From Pleodorina starrii (Eukaryota > Chlorophyta > Chlorophyceae > Chlamydomonadales > Volvocaceae), in NCBI GenBank assembly GCA_030267565.1, contig BRXU01000069.1:62001-126000 (forward strand): DNA of 64,000 nt. The letters run 5' to 3'. Below are positions 53,145 to 62,265 of this stretch, piece after piece. Under the pieces are notes generated by a model. That model saw only the letters and a list, made by a program, of their open reading frames with translations, did no database searches and had not been told where the DNA came from. A program made the translations under genes and the position numbers. Within the stretch, counting starts at the first letter, position 1, and the number at the start of each line of letters is the position of its first letter.

Positions 53145-53386
53145 CGCCGTCCTTCGTCTCTGGCCGACAGGATGTCGTCTATCCCGATATCAATCGGCCG
53201 TCCTGCCAGCCTGCGACGCAATTCGGCCATGCGAAGCAGAGCTTCGGCGCGATCACTGGCAACAGGAGGCACCAGCCGAGCGACCGGTTTTCCGCGCTTG
53301 GTGATCGTTACCGTTTCGCCCGCGCTAGCGGCGCCCAGCAGTTCGGACAGGTGGGTTTTGGCCTCGAAGGCCCCGATCTCGCGCAT
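53141..53386 (-). CDS. Phd/YefM-type antitoxin
   Basis: The 81-aa protein (REIGAFEAKTHLSELLGAA, then GETVTITKRGKPVARLVP) shows the Phd/YefM N-terminal DNA-binding fold and a C-terminal helix that would wrap the PIN toxin. ATG 53386 follows an AGGA at 7 bases; longer starts are not family-like. Confidence 0.88.
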   Translation of the reverse strand: MREIGAFEAKTHLSELLGAASAGETVTITKRGKPVARLVPPVASDRAEALLRMAELRRRLAGRPIDIGIDDILSARDEGRR

Positions 53387-53485
53387 GGCACAATCCTGTA
53401 AACTGGTTTTCAATCTAGTCTGTAGTATCGAACTTATCAAGATGGCTGACCATCAGGGCCCGCTCTGAAAAGCCGGGCGCTTCGC

Positions 53486-53690
53486 TCACCTCAGGATCGC
53501 GGTGATCCGGCGGTAGCCATAGGTCGGCCGCGCGGCGAGCAGAGACATGATCTGCGGCACCAGTTCCGCATCCTCGGCCTTGTGATAGCTCCGCCGTGGC
53601 CTGCTGCGACCCTGCAGGCGGTCGATCAGGTTTGATCGCGCCCCGCCCAGCGTCTCTGCCACGCCCTTCACTGAAAATCGCCCTTCAGCT
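53486..53690 (-). pseudogene. IS3-type OrfB N-terminal fragment
   Basis: The frame reads RFSVKGVAETLGGARSNLIDRL, then RRSYHKAEDAELVPQIM and AARPTYGYRRITAIL, the region before the catalytic core of an IS2-like IS3-family OrfB. It stops at 53486 with no integrase core following. Confidence 0.72.
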
Positions 53691-53750
53691 GCGACCGCAC
53701 GAGCAGGGTCGGTTTTCTTACCCGCGACTTGTCGAGCGCTTCGCACAGGA

Positions 53751-53795
53751 TACATTCTTCGCCAGATCGCGTCCGACAGTGGTAATCTCCGACAT
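53751..53795 (-). pseudogene. IS110-type transposase N-terminal scrap
   Basis: Fifteen codons read MSEITTVGRDLAKNV, the typical first strand of IS110 DEDD transposases with the first catalytic Asp, then the similarity ends. It abuts the IS3 fragment, showing nested insertions and deletions. Confidence 0.55.
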
Positions 53796-54016
53796 GACCG
53801 CCTCCCAGAATGGATTGTTGCGATCCCACCTTGGCACATCGATGCCGTCGGGGGGCGGTTACACCATCAACGCCTCCCAACTATTTAGAATTGCAGCATA
53901 AGCAGGAGCTTTCACACAGCCTCCGCCGAGGCTGATAGCTTCCTGAGATAACTGCCCGGTTTCCAAAGTAAATCATCCTTTGCTTTTTGCTGCCCGGAAT
54001 GCAAAGGATCCTTGAC

Positions 54017-54581
54017 ATGGACACTCTTCTGGCAGCCCGCCGCGCGCGGGGCATGACGCAGGGCAACGTCGCGCGGGCGACGGGGATCAGCGTGCCGACG
54101 TTAAGGGCGCTGGAACGGGGCGAGGGTGGGCTTGGCCCACTGATTGCGGTCATGGAGGTGCTTGGCCTGCGCTGGGGATGGGTTCCAGATGGCGAGGATG
54201 CGGCAGCCGCGCTGGCGGGGCGGCGCAAGGCGCGGGGAATCAGCCAGGGGGAACTGGCACGGCGGATCGGCTGCAGCCGACCGACGCTGATCGCGCTGGA
54301 GCGCAGGCTCGCGGGCAGCGTCGCGACCCTGGCTCGGGCGCTGCAGATCCTGGGGCTGCGGCCGATGCTGCGCGGCGTGGCACCGGTCGGGCGCGGCCTG
54401 GTGCCGGCACGCAACGCGCCGGCTCGGGACCTGGTGATGACGCCGCCGGATCTGGCAGCCGCGGTGATCGGGCATTTCGCCCCGGGCCTGAGCGGCAGCG
54501 TGCTCGATCCGGCGCGGGGGCAGGGGGCGTTCTACGATGGCTTCCCGGCCCATCTCGATCGGCACTGGTGCGAGATCGGCG
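54017..54581 (+). pseudogene. Double-HTH DNA methyltransferase, 5' part split by IS256
   Basis: From ATG 54017 the product has two XRE-type helix-turn-helix units (LLAARRARGMTQGNVARATG and 'LAGRRKARGISQGELARRIGCSRPTLIALERR'). A linker and methyltransferase motif I (VLDPARGQGAFYDGF) follow. It is cut at the target duplication GATCGGCG of the IS256 insertion. The remaining part, with NPPW, resumes in the same frame at 55968, so only the insertion breaks it. The fusion of two repressor-like HTH units with a methyltransferase fold is unusual. Confidence 0.82.
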
Positions 54582-55959
54582 GTTAGCGTCCGCGCACGTG
54601 GTGTAATTTCAGCGCCTTCGACGGTGTAATCCCGGGTGGCCATCGAGGTGTATGATCGAGGTGGAGTTTCGACGCTTCAACCCCGAACCTTACGGAGACC
54701 CCGATGACCAAGACCACCATGGACCTGTCCGAGCTTCTGGCCAAGCACGATCAGGGCGACTTCCTGCGCAGCATCGCCGAGGCCGTCCTTCAGCTGATCA
54801 TGGAGGCCGATGTCGATGGCCTGATCGGCGCCGGCCGGCACGAGCGCAGCGGCGAGCGCACGACCTGGCGCAACGGGTATCGCGAACGCGCGCTCGATAC
54901 CCGTCTGGGCACACTGAACCTGAAGGTGCCGAAGCTGCGGCAGGGCAGCTACTTCCCGGGCTTTCTCGAGGCGCGCAAGACCTCGGAACAGGCGCTGGTG
55001 GCGGTGATCCAGGAGGCGTGGATCGGCGGCGTTTCGACCCGGCGGGTGGATGAGCTGGTGCAGGCGATGGGGCTCAGCGGCATCTCCAAGAGCACGGTGT
55101 CGAAGCTTTGCAAGGACATCGATGAGAGGGTGGGCGAGTTCCTGAACCGCCCGCTGACCGGGGAATGGCCCTATGTCTGGCTCGACGCCACATACCTGAA
55201 GGTCCGTCAGGGCGGCCGCATCGTGCCGGTCGCGGCGATAATCGCCGTGGCCGCCAACACCGAGGGCCGCCGCGAGATCATCGGCCTGGGCATCGGTCCC
55301 TCGGAAGCCGAGACCTTCTGGACCGAGTTCCTGCGCTCGCTACGCGCCCGCGGCCTTGGCGGGGTCAGGCTGGTGATCAGCGACGCCCACACCGGCCTCA
55401 AGGCCGCCATCGCGCGGGTCTTCGAAGCCACCTGGCAACGCTGCCGCGTTCACTGGATGCGCAACGCCCTCGCGCATGTGTCCAGGGGCCAGCACACCGT
55501 CATCGCCGCCGCGATCCGCCAGGCCTTCGATCAACCCGACCGCGCCCATGCCGGAGAGACCTGGCGCAAGGTGGCCGAGCAGCTGCGCCCGCGTTGGCCG
55601 AAGCTGGCCGATCTCATGGACGCCAGCGAGCACGACGTTCTGGCCTACATGTCCTTCCCCCGCCAGCACCGGACCAAGCTGCACTCCACGAACCCGATCG
55701 AGCGGCTCAACAAGGAGGTCAAGCGCCGCGCCGATGTGGTCGGGATCTTCCCCAACGAGGCCTCCATCATGCGCCTGATCGGCGCGGTCCTGTTCGAGCA
55801 GAACGACGAGTGGCAGACGGCCAGCCGCTACATGATGGTCGAGGCCTTCGCCCAGATCGACAAGGAGGAGATCGATCCCATTCTCAGCATAACCACGAAA
55901 GCCGCCTGATCATGACCTCAGGCCATCCGGGAAATTACACCACCTTGACGGACGGGACC
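54582..55959 (+). mobile_element. IS256-family element (type A), copy 2, intact
   Basis: The 1378-bp element is flanked by the 8-bp target duplication GATCGGCG (54574-54581 and 55960-55967). Same length, ends and transposase translation as the copy at 35094-36471 but opposite orientation. It interrupts the HTH-methyltransferase gene. Confidence 0.96.
54704..55909 (+). CDS. IS256-family (mutator type) transposase
   Basis: The 401-aa protein is identical in translation to that at 35144-36349, with the same DDE and CxxH motifs. Two copies in inverted orientation about 19 kb apart could mediate inversion of the segment between them, which includes repABC. Confidence 0.96.
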   Translation: MTKTTMDLSELLAKHDQGDFLRSIAEAVLQLIMEADVDGLIGAGRHERSGERTTWRNGYRERALDTRLGTLNLKVPKLRQGSYFPGFLEARKTSEQALVAVIQEAWIGGVSTRRVDELVQAMGLSGISKSTVSKLCKDIDERVGEFLNRPLTGEWPYVWLDATYLKVRQGGRIVPVAAIIAVAANTEGRREIIGLGIGPSEAETFWTEFLRSLRARGLGGVRLVISDAHTGLKAAIARVFEATWQRCRVHWMRNALAHVSRGQHTVIAAAIRQAFDQPDRAHAGETWRKVAEQLRPRWPKLADLMDASEHDVLAYMSFPRQHRTKLHSTNPIERLNKEVKRRADVVGIFPNEASIMRLIGAVLFEQNDEWQTASRYMMVEAFAQIDKEEIDPILSITTKAA

Positions 55960-55967
55960 GATCGGCG

Positions 55968-56275
55968 AGGGCCGAGACTTCTTCGACTGGCGCCAGCCGG
56001 TGGATTGGGTGGTGACCAACCCGCCCTGGTCGCGGCTGCGGGAGTTCACCCTCCATGCCATGCGGATTGCGCCGGACATCGTCTGGCTGGCGCCGCTGAC
56101 CAACCTGACGACCAAGGCGCGGCTGCGCGATCTCGAGGCGCACGGCTTCGGCATCTCCGAACTGGTGAAGATCGACACCCCGAGAGGCTGGCCGCAAAGC
56201 GGGTTCCAGCTGGTCGCGGCACATCTGCGCCGGGGTCACGCCGGCAGCTGGACGGTGTCGCGGCTGGGGGTGTGA
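55968..56275 (+). pseudogene. DNA methyltransferase, 3' part after the IS256 insertion
   Basis: The frame resumes with RDFFDWRQPVDWVVTNPPWSR, the catalytic NPPW motif of N6-adenine-type methyltransferases. It continues to a stop at 56273-56275. It lacks a start codon of its own unless an internal ATG (56000) is used, which would give the catalytic half without motif I. Confidence 0.82.
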
Positions 56276-56318
56276 GGCCTCGTGCATGGCTCTGGCGGTG
56301 AAAGCGTCGGAGCGGCGC

Positions 56319-56350
56319 ATGAAGAAATGAACATGCCTTCAAATCTTCAC
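56319..56350. repeat. TTTGAAGG-GTTCA related palindrome, locus 3 of 3
   Basis: ATGAAGAAATGAAC - ATGCC - TTCAAATCTTCA, just after the methyltransferase stop, matches the loci at 34.7 and 41.5 kb. On the other strand it reads TTTGAAGGCATGTTCATTT. Confidence 0.65.
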
Positions 56351-56371
56351 TGAATATGCCGCGATAGGTGT

Positions 56372-57764
56372 GGTCGTGTCGCGAATGTGGTGGAAATTGC
56401 CGAGCAGCGGGCTCCGGGCATGTAACGATGGCTCCAGTCAGGCCGCGAGGTCAAGGGACATTGGCTCGAGAGGCTGGGACAGAGTTTCCCAGCCATCGAC
56501 CTTTCGCATCTGGATCTGACCGGAAGCCAGCAGCGCCCAGAGCAGCATCGGCACGGTTTCGGCGCAGGGCAGCACGGTCTGGGTCTTGATGCGGCGGCGG
56601 AACTCCTCGTTCAGACGCTCGATGGCATTGGTGGTCCTTGCCGACTTCCATTGCGACGGGTCGAGGCGGGTGAAGCTGAAGAGCCGGTCGCCCGCTTCTT
56701 CAAGGCTGTCGGCCACGGCCCGGCACTTCAGCTTCCATTTGCGGAGGAAGGCCTTGCGGCGCGTCTCGATCTCGGCGGCGCTGTCGGCGTAGATCATGTC
56801 GCGGTAATCTTCGCTCAGCTCGTCATGCAGGCGCTTGGGCGCGTGGCCAAGCAGGTTGCGGTGCTTGTGAACCGTGCAGCGCTGAATGGCCAGTTCCTCG
56901 CCCCAGAGTGCCACAAGCGCAGCTTCAAGGCCGGGGGCGCCGTCAACGATCACGAACTCGGGCCGCCTGAGGCCCCGCGCGTCCAGGTCGGCGAGGAAGC
57001 TGCCCCAGGCAGCCGTGCTTTCGCCGCCCATGTTCCTGATGGCGAGGAGCACCTTTTGTCCGTCGCGCCGAACACCGATCGCCGCCAGCACCGAGATGTT
57101 GGTGGCCTTGCGGTCCAGCCGGGTCTTTATGACGGTGCCGTCGAGGATGAGCCGCACGATATCCTCCTCGGCCAGGTCGCGGGTGGACCACGCGTCCCAA
57201 TCGACCTTCACCTTGCGCCAGGCCCGGCTGACCACGTCCTTGCTCACCGCCCCCTCGAACAGTCCGAACAGCGCCCGCTTGACCCGGCGCGTGTTGGTGC
57301 CGGCCAGGTAGACCGCCGCGATCAGGGCCTCGGCCTTCTTTGTCAGCCGCCTGTAGCGGGGCAGTGCCTTCGAGCGCCATTCGGTGATCTTGCCGGCTTC
57401 GTTCTCGATCCGGGCACGAGGAACCAGCACCGTCTCAGTGCCGAATGTGCCGGTCAGCTGCCGATCGCGATGCCCGTGGCGGTAGCCCTTGGCCCGCTCG
57501 TTGCCGCGGCCGTAACGAAGCCGTCCAAGAAAGTCGGCCAGTTCCTCTTCGAACATGGCCTCAATGGTGGCACGGACATTTGCCCGAAGGCGATCCTCGA
57601 TCGGATCATACGCCCCTGCGTCGGGCAGTAGCGAAAAGGACGAGCTGTCGGTATTCTGCTTCATGGCGTGATCTCCCTGGCGGTTGCCGCCGCCGGTTGG
57701 GTGGGTGTCAGTTCACCCGGAGATTACGCCGCCGTCCAATTTCCACCACTTCCGAGACACGACC
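56372..57764 (-). mobile_element. IS256-family element (type B), intact
   Basis: The 1393-bp element has ends GGTCGTGTCGCGAATGTGG and, read inward from the right, GGTCGTGTCTCGGAAGTGG. It is flanked by the 8-bp duplication ATAGGTGT (56364-56371 and 57765-57772). A truncated copy lies at 29941-31191. Confidence 0.96.
56438..57664 (-). CDS. IS256-family (mutator type) transposase
   Basis: The 408-aa protein has the mutator-type core: 'VRLILDGTVIKTRLDRKATNISVLAAIG' (first Asp), EFVIVDGAPGLEAAL (second), CTVHKHRNLLGH, and TTNAIERLNEEFRRRIK with the Glu. It is distinct from the type A transposase in this window. Complete. Confidence 0.95.
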   Translation of the reverse strand: MKQNTDSSSFSLLPDAGAYDPIEDRLRANVRATIEAMFEEELADFLGRLRYGRGNERAKGYRHGHRDRQLTGTFGTETVLVPRARIENEAGKITEWRSKALPRYRRLTKKAEALIAAVYLAGTNTRRVKRALFGLFEGAVSKDVVSRAWRKVKVDWDAWSTRDLAEEDIVRLILDGTVIKTRLDRKATNISVLAAIGVRRDGQKVLLAIRNMGGESTAAWGSFLADLDARGLRRPEFVIVDGAPGLEAALVALWGEELAIQRCTVHKHRNLLGHAPKRLHDELSEDYRDMIYADSAAEIETRRKAFLRKWKLKCRAVADSLEEAGDRLFSFTRLDPSQWKSARTTNAIERLNEEFRRRIKTQTVLPCAETVPMLLWALLASGQIQMRKVDGWETLSQPLEPMSLDLAA

Positions 57765-57772
57765 ATAGGTGT

Positions 57773-58754
57773 GTGCGAGAATGGCAGGACTGGGCCCAGG
57801 TTTTGTCCTGCCGCTGAGGCCATTCCGGCGGCTGCCCTCGCTTTCCCGGCCAGGAGGACCGCCGATGCCGGAGGTGCTTGCCCTGATGACCTGTCTTTCT
57901 CCGCGCCGCTTGCGCCATCGGCGGGGCAGAAGGCCGAACGCAGGTGATGTTCGTTCTTGGAAGGTGAGGTGAGGGGGCCTGCCGGACACGGCCAGCGCGG
58001 AAACGGCCCCACACACACGGGTCGCCCAGAAGATCCTCCGGTGTGGGGTCGAGGGCCAGGATTTTCTCGACCTCGCTCTCGGTCATGAGCAGGCTCGCCA
58101 AAGGGATCTGATGAGAACGACGCGCCGGAAGAGGCCACGGGATCATATCTGCCGCAATCCTGATCCTGTATAAGAGCATACTTTTTTATCCGCGCCAATC
58201 GAATAAAACACCGTCAGAGACAAACTCCCTGGCGTCAACCTGCGTAAAAAATAAGACATGTAAAGTCAGGAAGCTGCGCGCTAGAAAAAGGATCGGCGAG
58301 ATCGTAGCTGAGCACTAGTTGCGGAGGAATTATATCAGGGAATGTGAAATGAGAAATAGGCGCACTTTAAGGCCAGATTCGACATTGCACCAAGTTTGCG
58401 AGTGGCAGTTGTGTCTGCAAAATCACCGTAATGGTGTTGGTCGGAAACTGCCAAACTCATTTATTTCAAGGCTATAAATTTGGCGCTTTCCGGACGAAAG
58501 GCCGTAGCAAGTTATCTGGCTTTGACCATTTTCCCGTCTTGCCGATTTCCTGTATATCGCAAATATGAGTCTTGCTTACAGGCAATGGTTGGACTGATGG
58601 AATGCGGCGCGCATCGCAGTCATGGCTATGAGTTATGCGATAATGACAGGCAGGGCCTTCGGGAGTGCATCAGGAAAACAGGGTTTTTGAAGGTTGCGAA
58701 AGAGCGTGTGGCTAACGTGCGTGAAATAGTGCCTGGCAATGGGCATGACAAGAT
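57773..58754. other. Low-GC, gene-poor stretch
   Basis: The right half (58180-58750) is markedly more AT-rich than its surroundings, suggesting foreign origin. A plus-strand frame (58480-58754) and a minus-strand frame (from about 58086 toward the IS256 end, MTESEVEKILALDPTPEDLLGD) are open. Neither shows a known domain, and I do not claim either as a gene. Confidence 0.4.
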
Positions 58755-59812
58755 GGGCGTTGTTGCAAAACTCTGCGTGCCGGGGGATTCACGCAGCGGG
58801 GCTGGTAGAGTAAGCGTTTCGGCATGAGCAAGCCCGAAGCTGTCCGCTACCGCACGACGAACTGGAAGTCCTACAACAAGGCCCTGAAGCGGCGCGGGTC
58901 ACTGCTGATCTGGCTGGACAAGGACATGGTCTGGCTGCCCCCCAAGGCGGGGCGTCCTGGTCGTCCGCCGGTGTTCTCTGATGCAGCGATCCAGTTCTGC
59001 CTGATGGTGAAGGTGCTCTTTGGCCTGCCACTCCGGCAAACAACCGGGATGGTGGCCAGCATTCTGAAGATGGCAGGGCTCGACTGGCCGGTGCCGGACT
59101 TCTCCACCCTGAGCCGCAGACAAGGATCTTTGGTGGTCGACATACCCCACCGCCGTGCAACGGGGCCGCTGAACCTGCTGGTCGACAGCACCGGGATCAA
59201 GTTCCTGGGCGACGGGGAATGGCTGGCGCGCAAGCACGGCACGCACCGCAGGCTCCAATACCGCAAGGTTCATCTGGCGATGGACACGGCCACCGGCGAC
59301 ATCCGAGCGGTGGAGTTCACCTCGAGCCGCGAAGGCGACAGCCCTGTGCTGCCGGATCTGCTGGATCAGATCCCGGCCGATGAACAGGTCGGCACCGTGA
59401 CCGGCGACGGCGCCTTCGACACCCGGCGGTGTCACACCGCAATCGTCGATCGCGGCGGCACGGCCATCATCCCGATCCGCAAGAACGGACGCCTCTGGAA
59501 GGAGAACTGCCCTGCCGCCCGTGCCCGCAACGACATCCTTCGGGCGAGCAAACGCTTTGGGCGAGCAAACTGGAAGCACTGGTCCGGCTATCACGTCCGA
59601 AGTCGGATCGAGGCAAAAATGCGCTGCCTGAAGTCCTTCGGCGAGCGCATCGCCTCACGAGACCCCGACCGCCAGACCGCTGAGATCCACATCCGCATCG
59701 CCCTCATGAACCGCTTCAACACCCTCGGCACTGCCGAGACCGAACGCGTGGCCTAAGGCTGGTGGGGTAAGGGGACATCACGCTTCAACGCCGAGTTCTG
59801 CAACAATGCCCC
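58755..59812 (+). mobile_element. IS5-family element
   Basis: The 1058-bp element has terminal repeats GGGCGTTGTTGCAAAACTC at the left and, read inward from the right, GGGCATTGTTGCAGAACTC. The right end abuts an IS3-type fragment. No target duplication is evident, suggesting a later deletion on one side. Confidence 0.9.
58824..59756 (+). CDS. IS5-family transposase
   Basis: The 310-aa DDE transposase has D in LLVDSTGIKFLG, D in VTGDGAFDTRRC, and the Y-(2)-R-(3)-E-(6)-K signature in YHVRSRIEAKMRCLK. Length and N-terminal region ('YNKALKRRGSLLIWLD') fit the IS5/IS903 group. Appears intact. Confidence 0.94.
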   Translation: MSKPEAVRYRTTNWKSYNKALKRRGSLLIWLDKDMVWLPPKAGRPGRPPVFSDAAIQFCLMVKVLFGLPLRQTTGMVASILKMAGLDWPVPDFSTLSRRQGSLVVDIPHRRATGPLNLLVDSTGIKFLGDGEWLARKHGTHRRLQYRKVHLAMDTATGDIRAVEFTSSREGDSPVLPDLLDQIPADEQVGTVTGDGAFDTRRCHTAIVDRGGTAIIPIRKNGRLWKENCPAARARNDILRASKRFGRANWKHWSGYHVRSRIEAKMRCLKSFGERIASRDPDRQTAEIHIRIALMNRFNTLGTAETERVA

Positions 59813-60190
59813 CGAGATGGGTCTTCAGATGCGCGACAGCTTCGCGCTTCACGGCGGGCGTCACCATTTTTTTGACAGCAGTTCCTTCATCGCGGCCATG
59901 TCGAGCATCTGCTCGGCCAAGAGCCGCTTCAGCTTGGCGTTCTCGTCCTCCAGCGCCTTCAGCCGCTTGGCCTCGGACACCGTCATCCCGGAATACTTCG
60001 CCTTCCAGGCATAGAACGTGCCTTCCGACATCCCGTGCTTGCGGCAGAGATCGGCGCACTTCGCACCGGCATCATGCTCCTGCAGGATGCCAATGATCTG
60101 CTCTTCCGTCAGTCGTGCCTTCTTCATCGTCCGTCCTCTCCATAGGCCGGACTCTAATCGTAGATGGAGGAAAAATCCCGTGGCAGGTCA
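59813..60190 (-). mobile_element. IS3-family (IS407-like) element, 3' part lost
   Basis: The outer end reads TGACCTGCCACGGG inward from 60190, typical for this IS3 group. It contains a complete orfA and the first codons of orfB (VTPAVKREAVAHLKTHLG). It then stops at the IS5 end at 59812; the rest of orfB is not present beyond the IS5. Confidence 0.8.
59861..60127 (-). CDS. IS3-family (IS407-like) OrfA
   Basis: The 88-aa protein begins KKARLTEEQIIGILQEHDAG and holds LCRKHGMSEGTFYAWKAKY and LKRLLAEQMLDMAAMKELL. It is full length for IS407-type OrfA with helix-turn-helix and zipper. The partner OrfB is truncated, so the element is dead. Confidence 0.88.
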   Translation of the reverse strand: MKKARLTEEQIIGILQEHDAGAKCADLCRKHGMSEGTFYAWKAKYSGMTVSEAKRLKALEDENAKLKRLLAEQMLDMAAMKELLSKKW

Positions 60191-60384
60191 GTTCAGCCGC
60201 CGCAACGCGCCAAAAGAAGGAGAACAATCACGCCTTGACCACTGAATGACCCGAAAACCATAATCAAAGGTGGCTCACTTCTCGATGGAAATGCCGGCTC
60301 AGTTCTGAGTGGAAATTAACACCCTGCCGGCCAGCAAGGCCACCATACAACAGGCTCTCGCAGCCGCAGGGCACACTCCGCTCG

Positions 60385-60506
60385 TCTACACCGATAACCG
60401 CAATGATGGCGCTGAGGACGAAAATGACGACCTGTTCGAACTTCTCGTAGAGCGTCATCGCCGACCATTGTTCACGGGTCAGCCCGGATGGTTTCAGGTC
60501 TTTCAT
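60385..60506 (-). pseudogene. psiE-like gene fragment (N-terminus)
   Basis: From ATG 60506 with an upstream GAGGGG site, the frame reads KPSGLTREQWSAMTLYEKFEQ, then VVIFVLSAIIAVI. This is the start of a PsiE-type membrane protein with its first span. It is then cut; the following sequence (60257-60330) looks like the end of an IS21-type element. PsiE is one of the genes of transmissible stress-tolerance loci, which supports the reading of the block to the right. Confidence 0.55.
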
Positions 60507-60672
60507 CAGTACCCCTCGAAGTTCCCCCCGAATAGACAAGCTCTCCCTGGCTTCGCCGCAGACCGGGATCATTCGGGAATTCTTTACCTGCGATGGAGCC
60601 AGGAACCAATTGTTATGTGTCGAGAACCGGGACTCCGGGCCCAGACTATCGATCGTTCCTCAGTCTTCATGC

Positions 60673-60710
60673 GAAAAAGCCCCGCCGCTGGTCTCGTTTG
60701 CGGCGGGGCT
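60673..60710 (-). terminator. Intrinsic terminator after yfdX
   Basis: On the minus strand an 11-bp perfect stem, AGCCCCGCCGC / GCGGCGGGGCT (60678-60710), is followed by a T-run at 60673-60677. It lies 18 bases past the yfdX stop. Confidence 0.9.
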
Positions 60711-60727
60711 CCATTAGAGGTTCTCTT

Positions 60728-61681
60728 TTAGTTGAAGATGCGCGTTCGAAGTTCCTTGAACCGGGTCGCAATCGTTTCGAAGATCCCTCCGGTATCCTCC
60801 TGCGCCTCAATCTGACGGTCCAACTCATCCAGCGCCTTATGCAGATCCTCGAAATCGCTTTTGCGGCCGTAGCCGAGCGCTTCGGCGATTTTGAGTTCCT
60901 GGCGTGCCGCCTCAACATAGTCGGCGGCCGTCAGATCGGCATCTTCAGTAGCGGCTTTATCTTCAGTAGCGGCCTTGTCGTTTGCCGCCTCACCGTCGTC
61001 ATTGAGCAGAGCTTTGGCCTTCTCGATCATCGCTACGGCTCTGAGCGGAGGCAGGGCGACCACTGTGTCGGTCACCACCTGGGTGCTCAGTGCGGCGTTG
61101 AGTACCGTCATCGCTTCGTCGGTCTTTCCGTCATCAAGCAGTGCCGTCGCTGCAAGGATCGCGTCGGGATAGGTCGCAAGCGGAAGGCTGGTTGTCCGGA
61201 TGACAACCTCGGACGCGAACCCGCTCAGCAGCGGTCTCGCTTCCTGGAACTTCCCATCGTCGACCAAGTCCTCGATCTGTTTGCCGAGTTTTCGGACGGC
61301 TTCGACGCTGCCCAGAACGTCATAGGTGATATGATCGATCCGTACGGGCGCCAAAGCGAGATCCGGTTCACGCGCGACGACGGTCTCGAGCTTCCCCGTG
61401 GCCAACGCGAGCGCAGCAATCGCCGCATCTATATCGCCCTTCTCGATCGCGGCGATCGCAGCGTTCGTTTCATGGAGCGCGTCGACCGCCTCCTGGATCA
61501 CGGCGGTGCGTTTATCGGCGAGCTGTGAATCGGTTTCGGCGGTCACGCTCTCTTCGACCTGCTCCCGGTTGACCGCCTGCGCTTCAGCTTCCGCCTGAGC
61601 CGTATCCTGAGACCAGGAAGGGCCGGCGCTGACAATCAGCAGGGCCAAAGCTGTTCCCGCGTAAAGATTCCTGAGTTTCAT
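60728..61681 (-). CDS. yfdX: YfdX family periplasmic protein
   Basis: The 317-aa protein has a signal peptide (KLRNLYAGTALALLIVSAG, ...SWSQ) and a helical YfdX domain: 'VIQEAVDALHETNAAIAAIEKGDIDAAIAALALATGKLETVVAREPDLALAPV', later 'DAILAATALLDDGKTDEAMTVLNAALS'. An acidic repeat (DKAATED twice) links to a C-terminal helical tail. YfdX proteins occur in acid- and heat-resistance loci. It is downstream of three hsp20 genes on the same strand and ends in a strong terminator. Confidence 0.88.
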   Translation of the reverse strand: MKLRNLYAGTALALLIVSAGPSWSQDTAQAEAEAQAVNREQVEESVTAETDSQLADKRTAVIQEAVDALHETNAAIAAIEKGDIDAAIAALALATGKLETVVAREPDLALAPVRIDHITYDVLGSVEAVRKLGKQIEDLVDDGKFQEARPLLSGFASEVVIRTTSLPLATYPDAILAATALLDDGKTDEAMTVLNAALSTQVVTDTVVALPPLRAVAMIEKAKALLNDDGEAANDKAATEDKAATEDADLTAADYVEAARQELKIAEALGYGRKSDFEDLHKALDELDRQIEAQEDTGGIFETIATRFKELRTRIFN

Positions 61682-61753
61682 CAGTCTGTTCCTTTCGGCT
61701 GTGATTGGTTCTACGGCGGTTTCGCCGCAGAGTTGGCACGATCAATGCCCGGA

Positions 61754-62245
61754 TCAGGCCTCCTTGACCGCGATTTTCCTGACCTTGGCTTGCGCCTCGG
61801 GAGTCTGGGGCAGCTTGATCGTCAGAACCCCGTTCTTGAAGGAGGCTTGCGCCTTTTCGCCATCCACACCGGGGGGGAGCGGAATTGTCCGGTAGATCGC
61901 GCCGTAGCTGCGCTCGGAGAGGTAGTATCCCTTTTTCTCCTCCTGGCGCTCGATCTTCTTCTCCCCCTTCACAGTCAACATGTCATCGTTGACCGTCACC
62001 TCGATGTCCTTCATCTCCATGCCCGGCAGCTCGATCGACACTTCGATCGCGTTGTCGGTCTCGACCACGTCGGATTTCGCCTCGCCGCTGCCCCAGGGCC
62101 ATTCGAACTGACCGACCCGGTTCCAGAAGTTCTCGAACACATGGTTCATTTCGCGCTGGAGCGTCGCGATCGGGCTGTCTTCGCTGCTCTTGGCGTCTGG
62201 CGCGCCGTCCTTGCGCGCCCAGGGGATCAGGTCCTTGATCTGCAT
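61754..62245 (-). CDS. Small heat-shock protein (Hsp20/alpha-crystallin), third of three
   Basis: The 163-aa protein has a short N-arm with an EMNHVFENFWNRVGQFEWP helix. The alpha-crystallin domain follows (about 58-150: DVVETDNAIEVSIELPGMEMKDIEVTVNDDMLTVKGEK, then FKNGVLTIKLPQ), with a C-terminal VRKIAV. It is an ATP-independent holdase chaperone. This is the canonical class-A-like member of the trio. Confidence 0.95.
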   Translation of the reverse strand: MQIKDLIPWARKDGAPDAKSSEDSPIATLQREMNHVFENFWNRVGQFEWPWGSGEAKSDVVETDNAIEVSIELPGMEMKDIEVTVNDDMLTVKGEKKIERQEEKKGYYLSERSYGAIYRTIPLPPGVDGEKAQASFKNGVLTIKLPQTPEAQAKVRKIAVKEA

Positions 62246-62265
62246 GATGGTGTCTCCTTCGGTTT

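Noticed and set aside
53668..53880. Minus-strand 70-codon frame in the IS graveyard
   Set aside because: It crosses junctions of different IS fragments and has no coherent domain.
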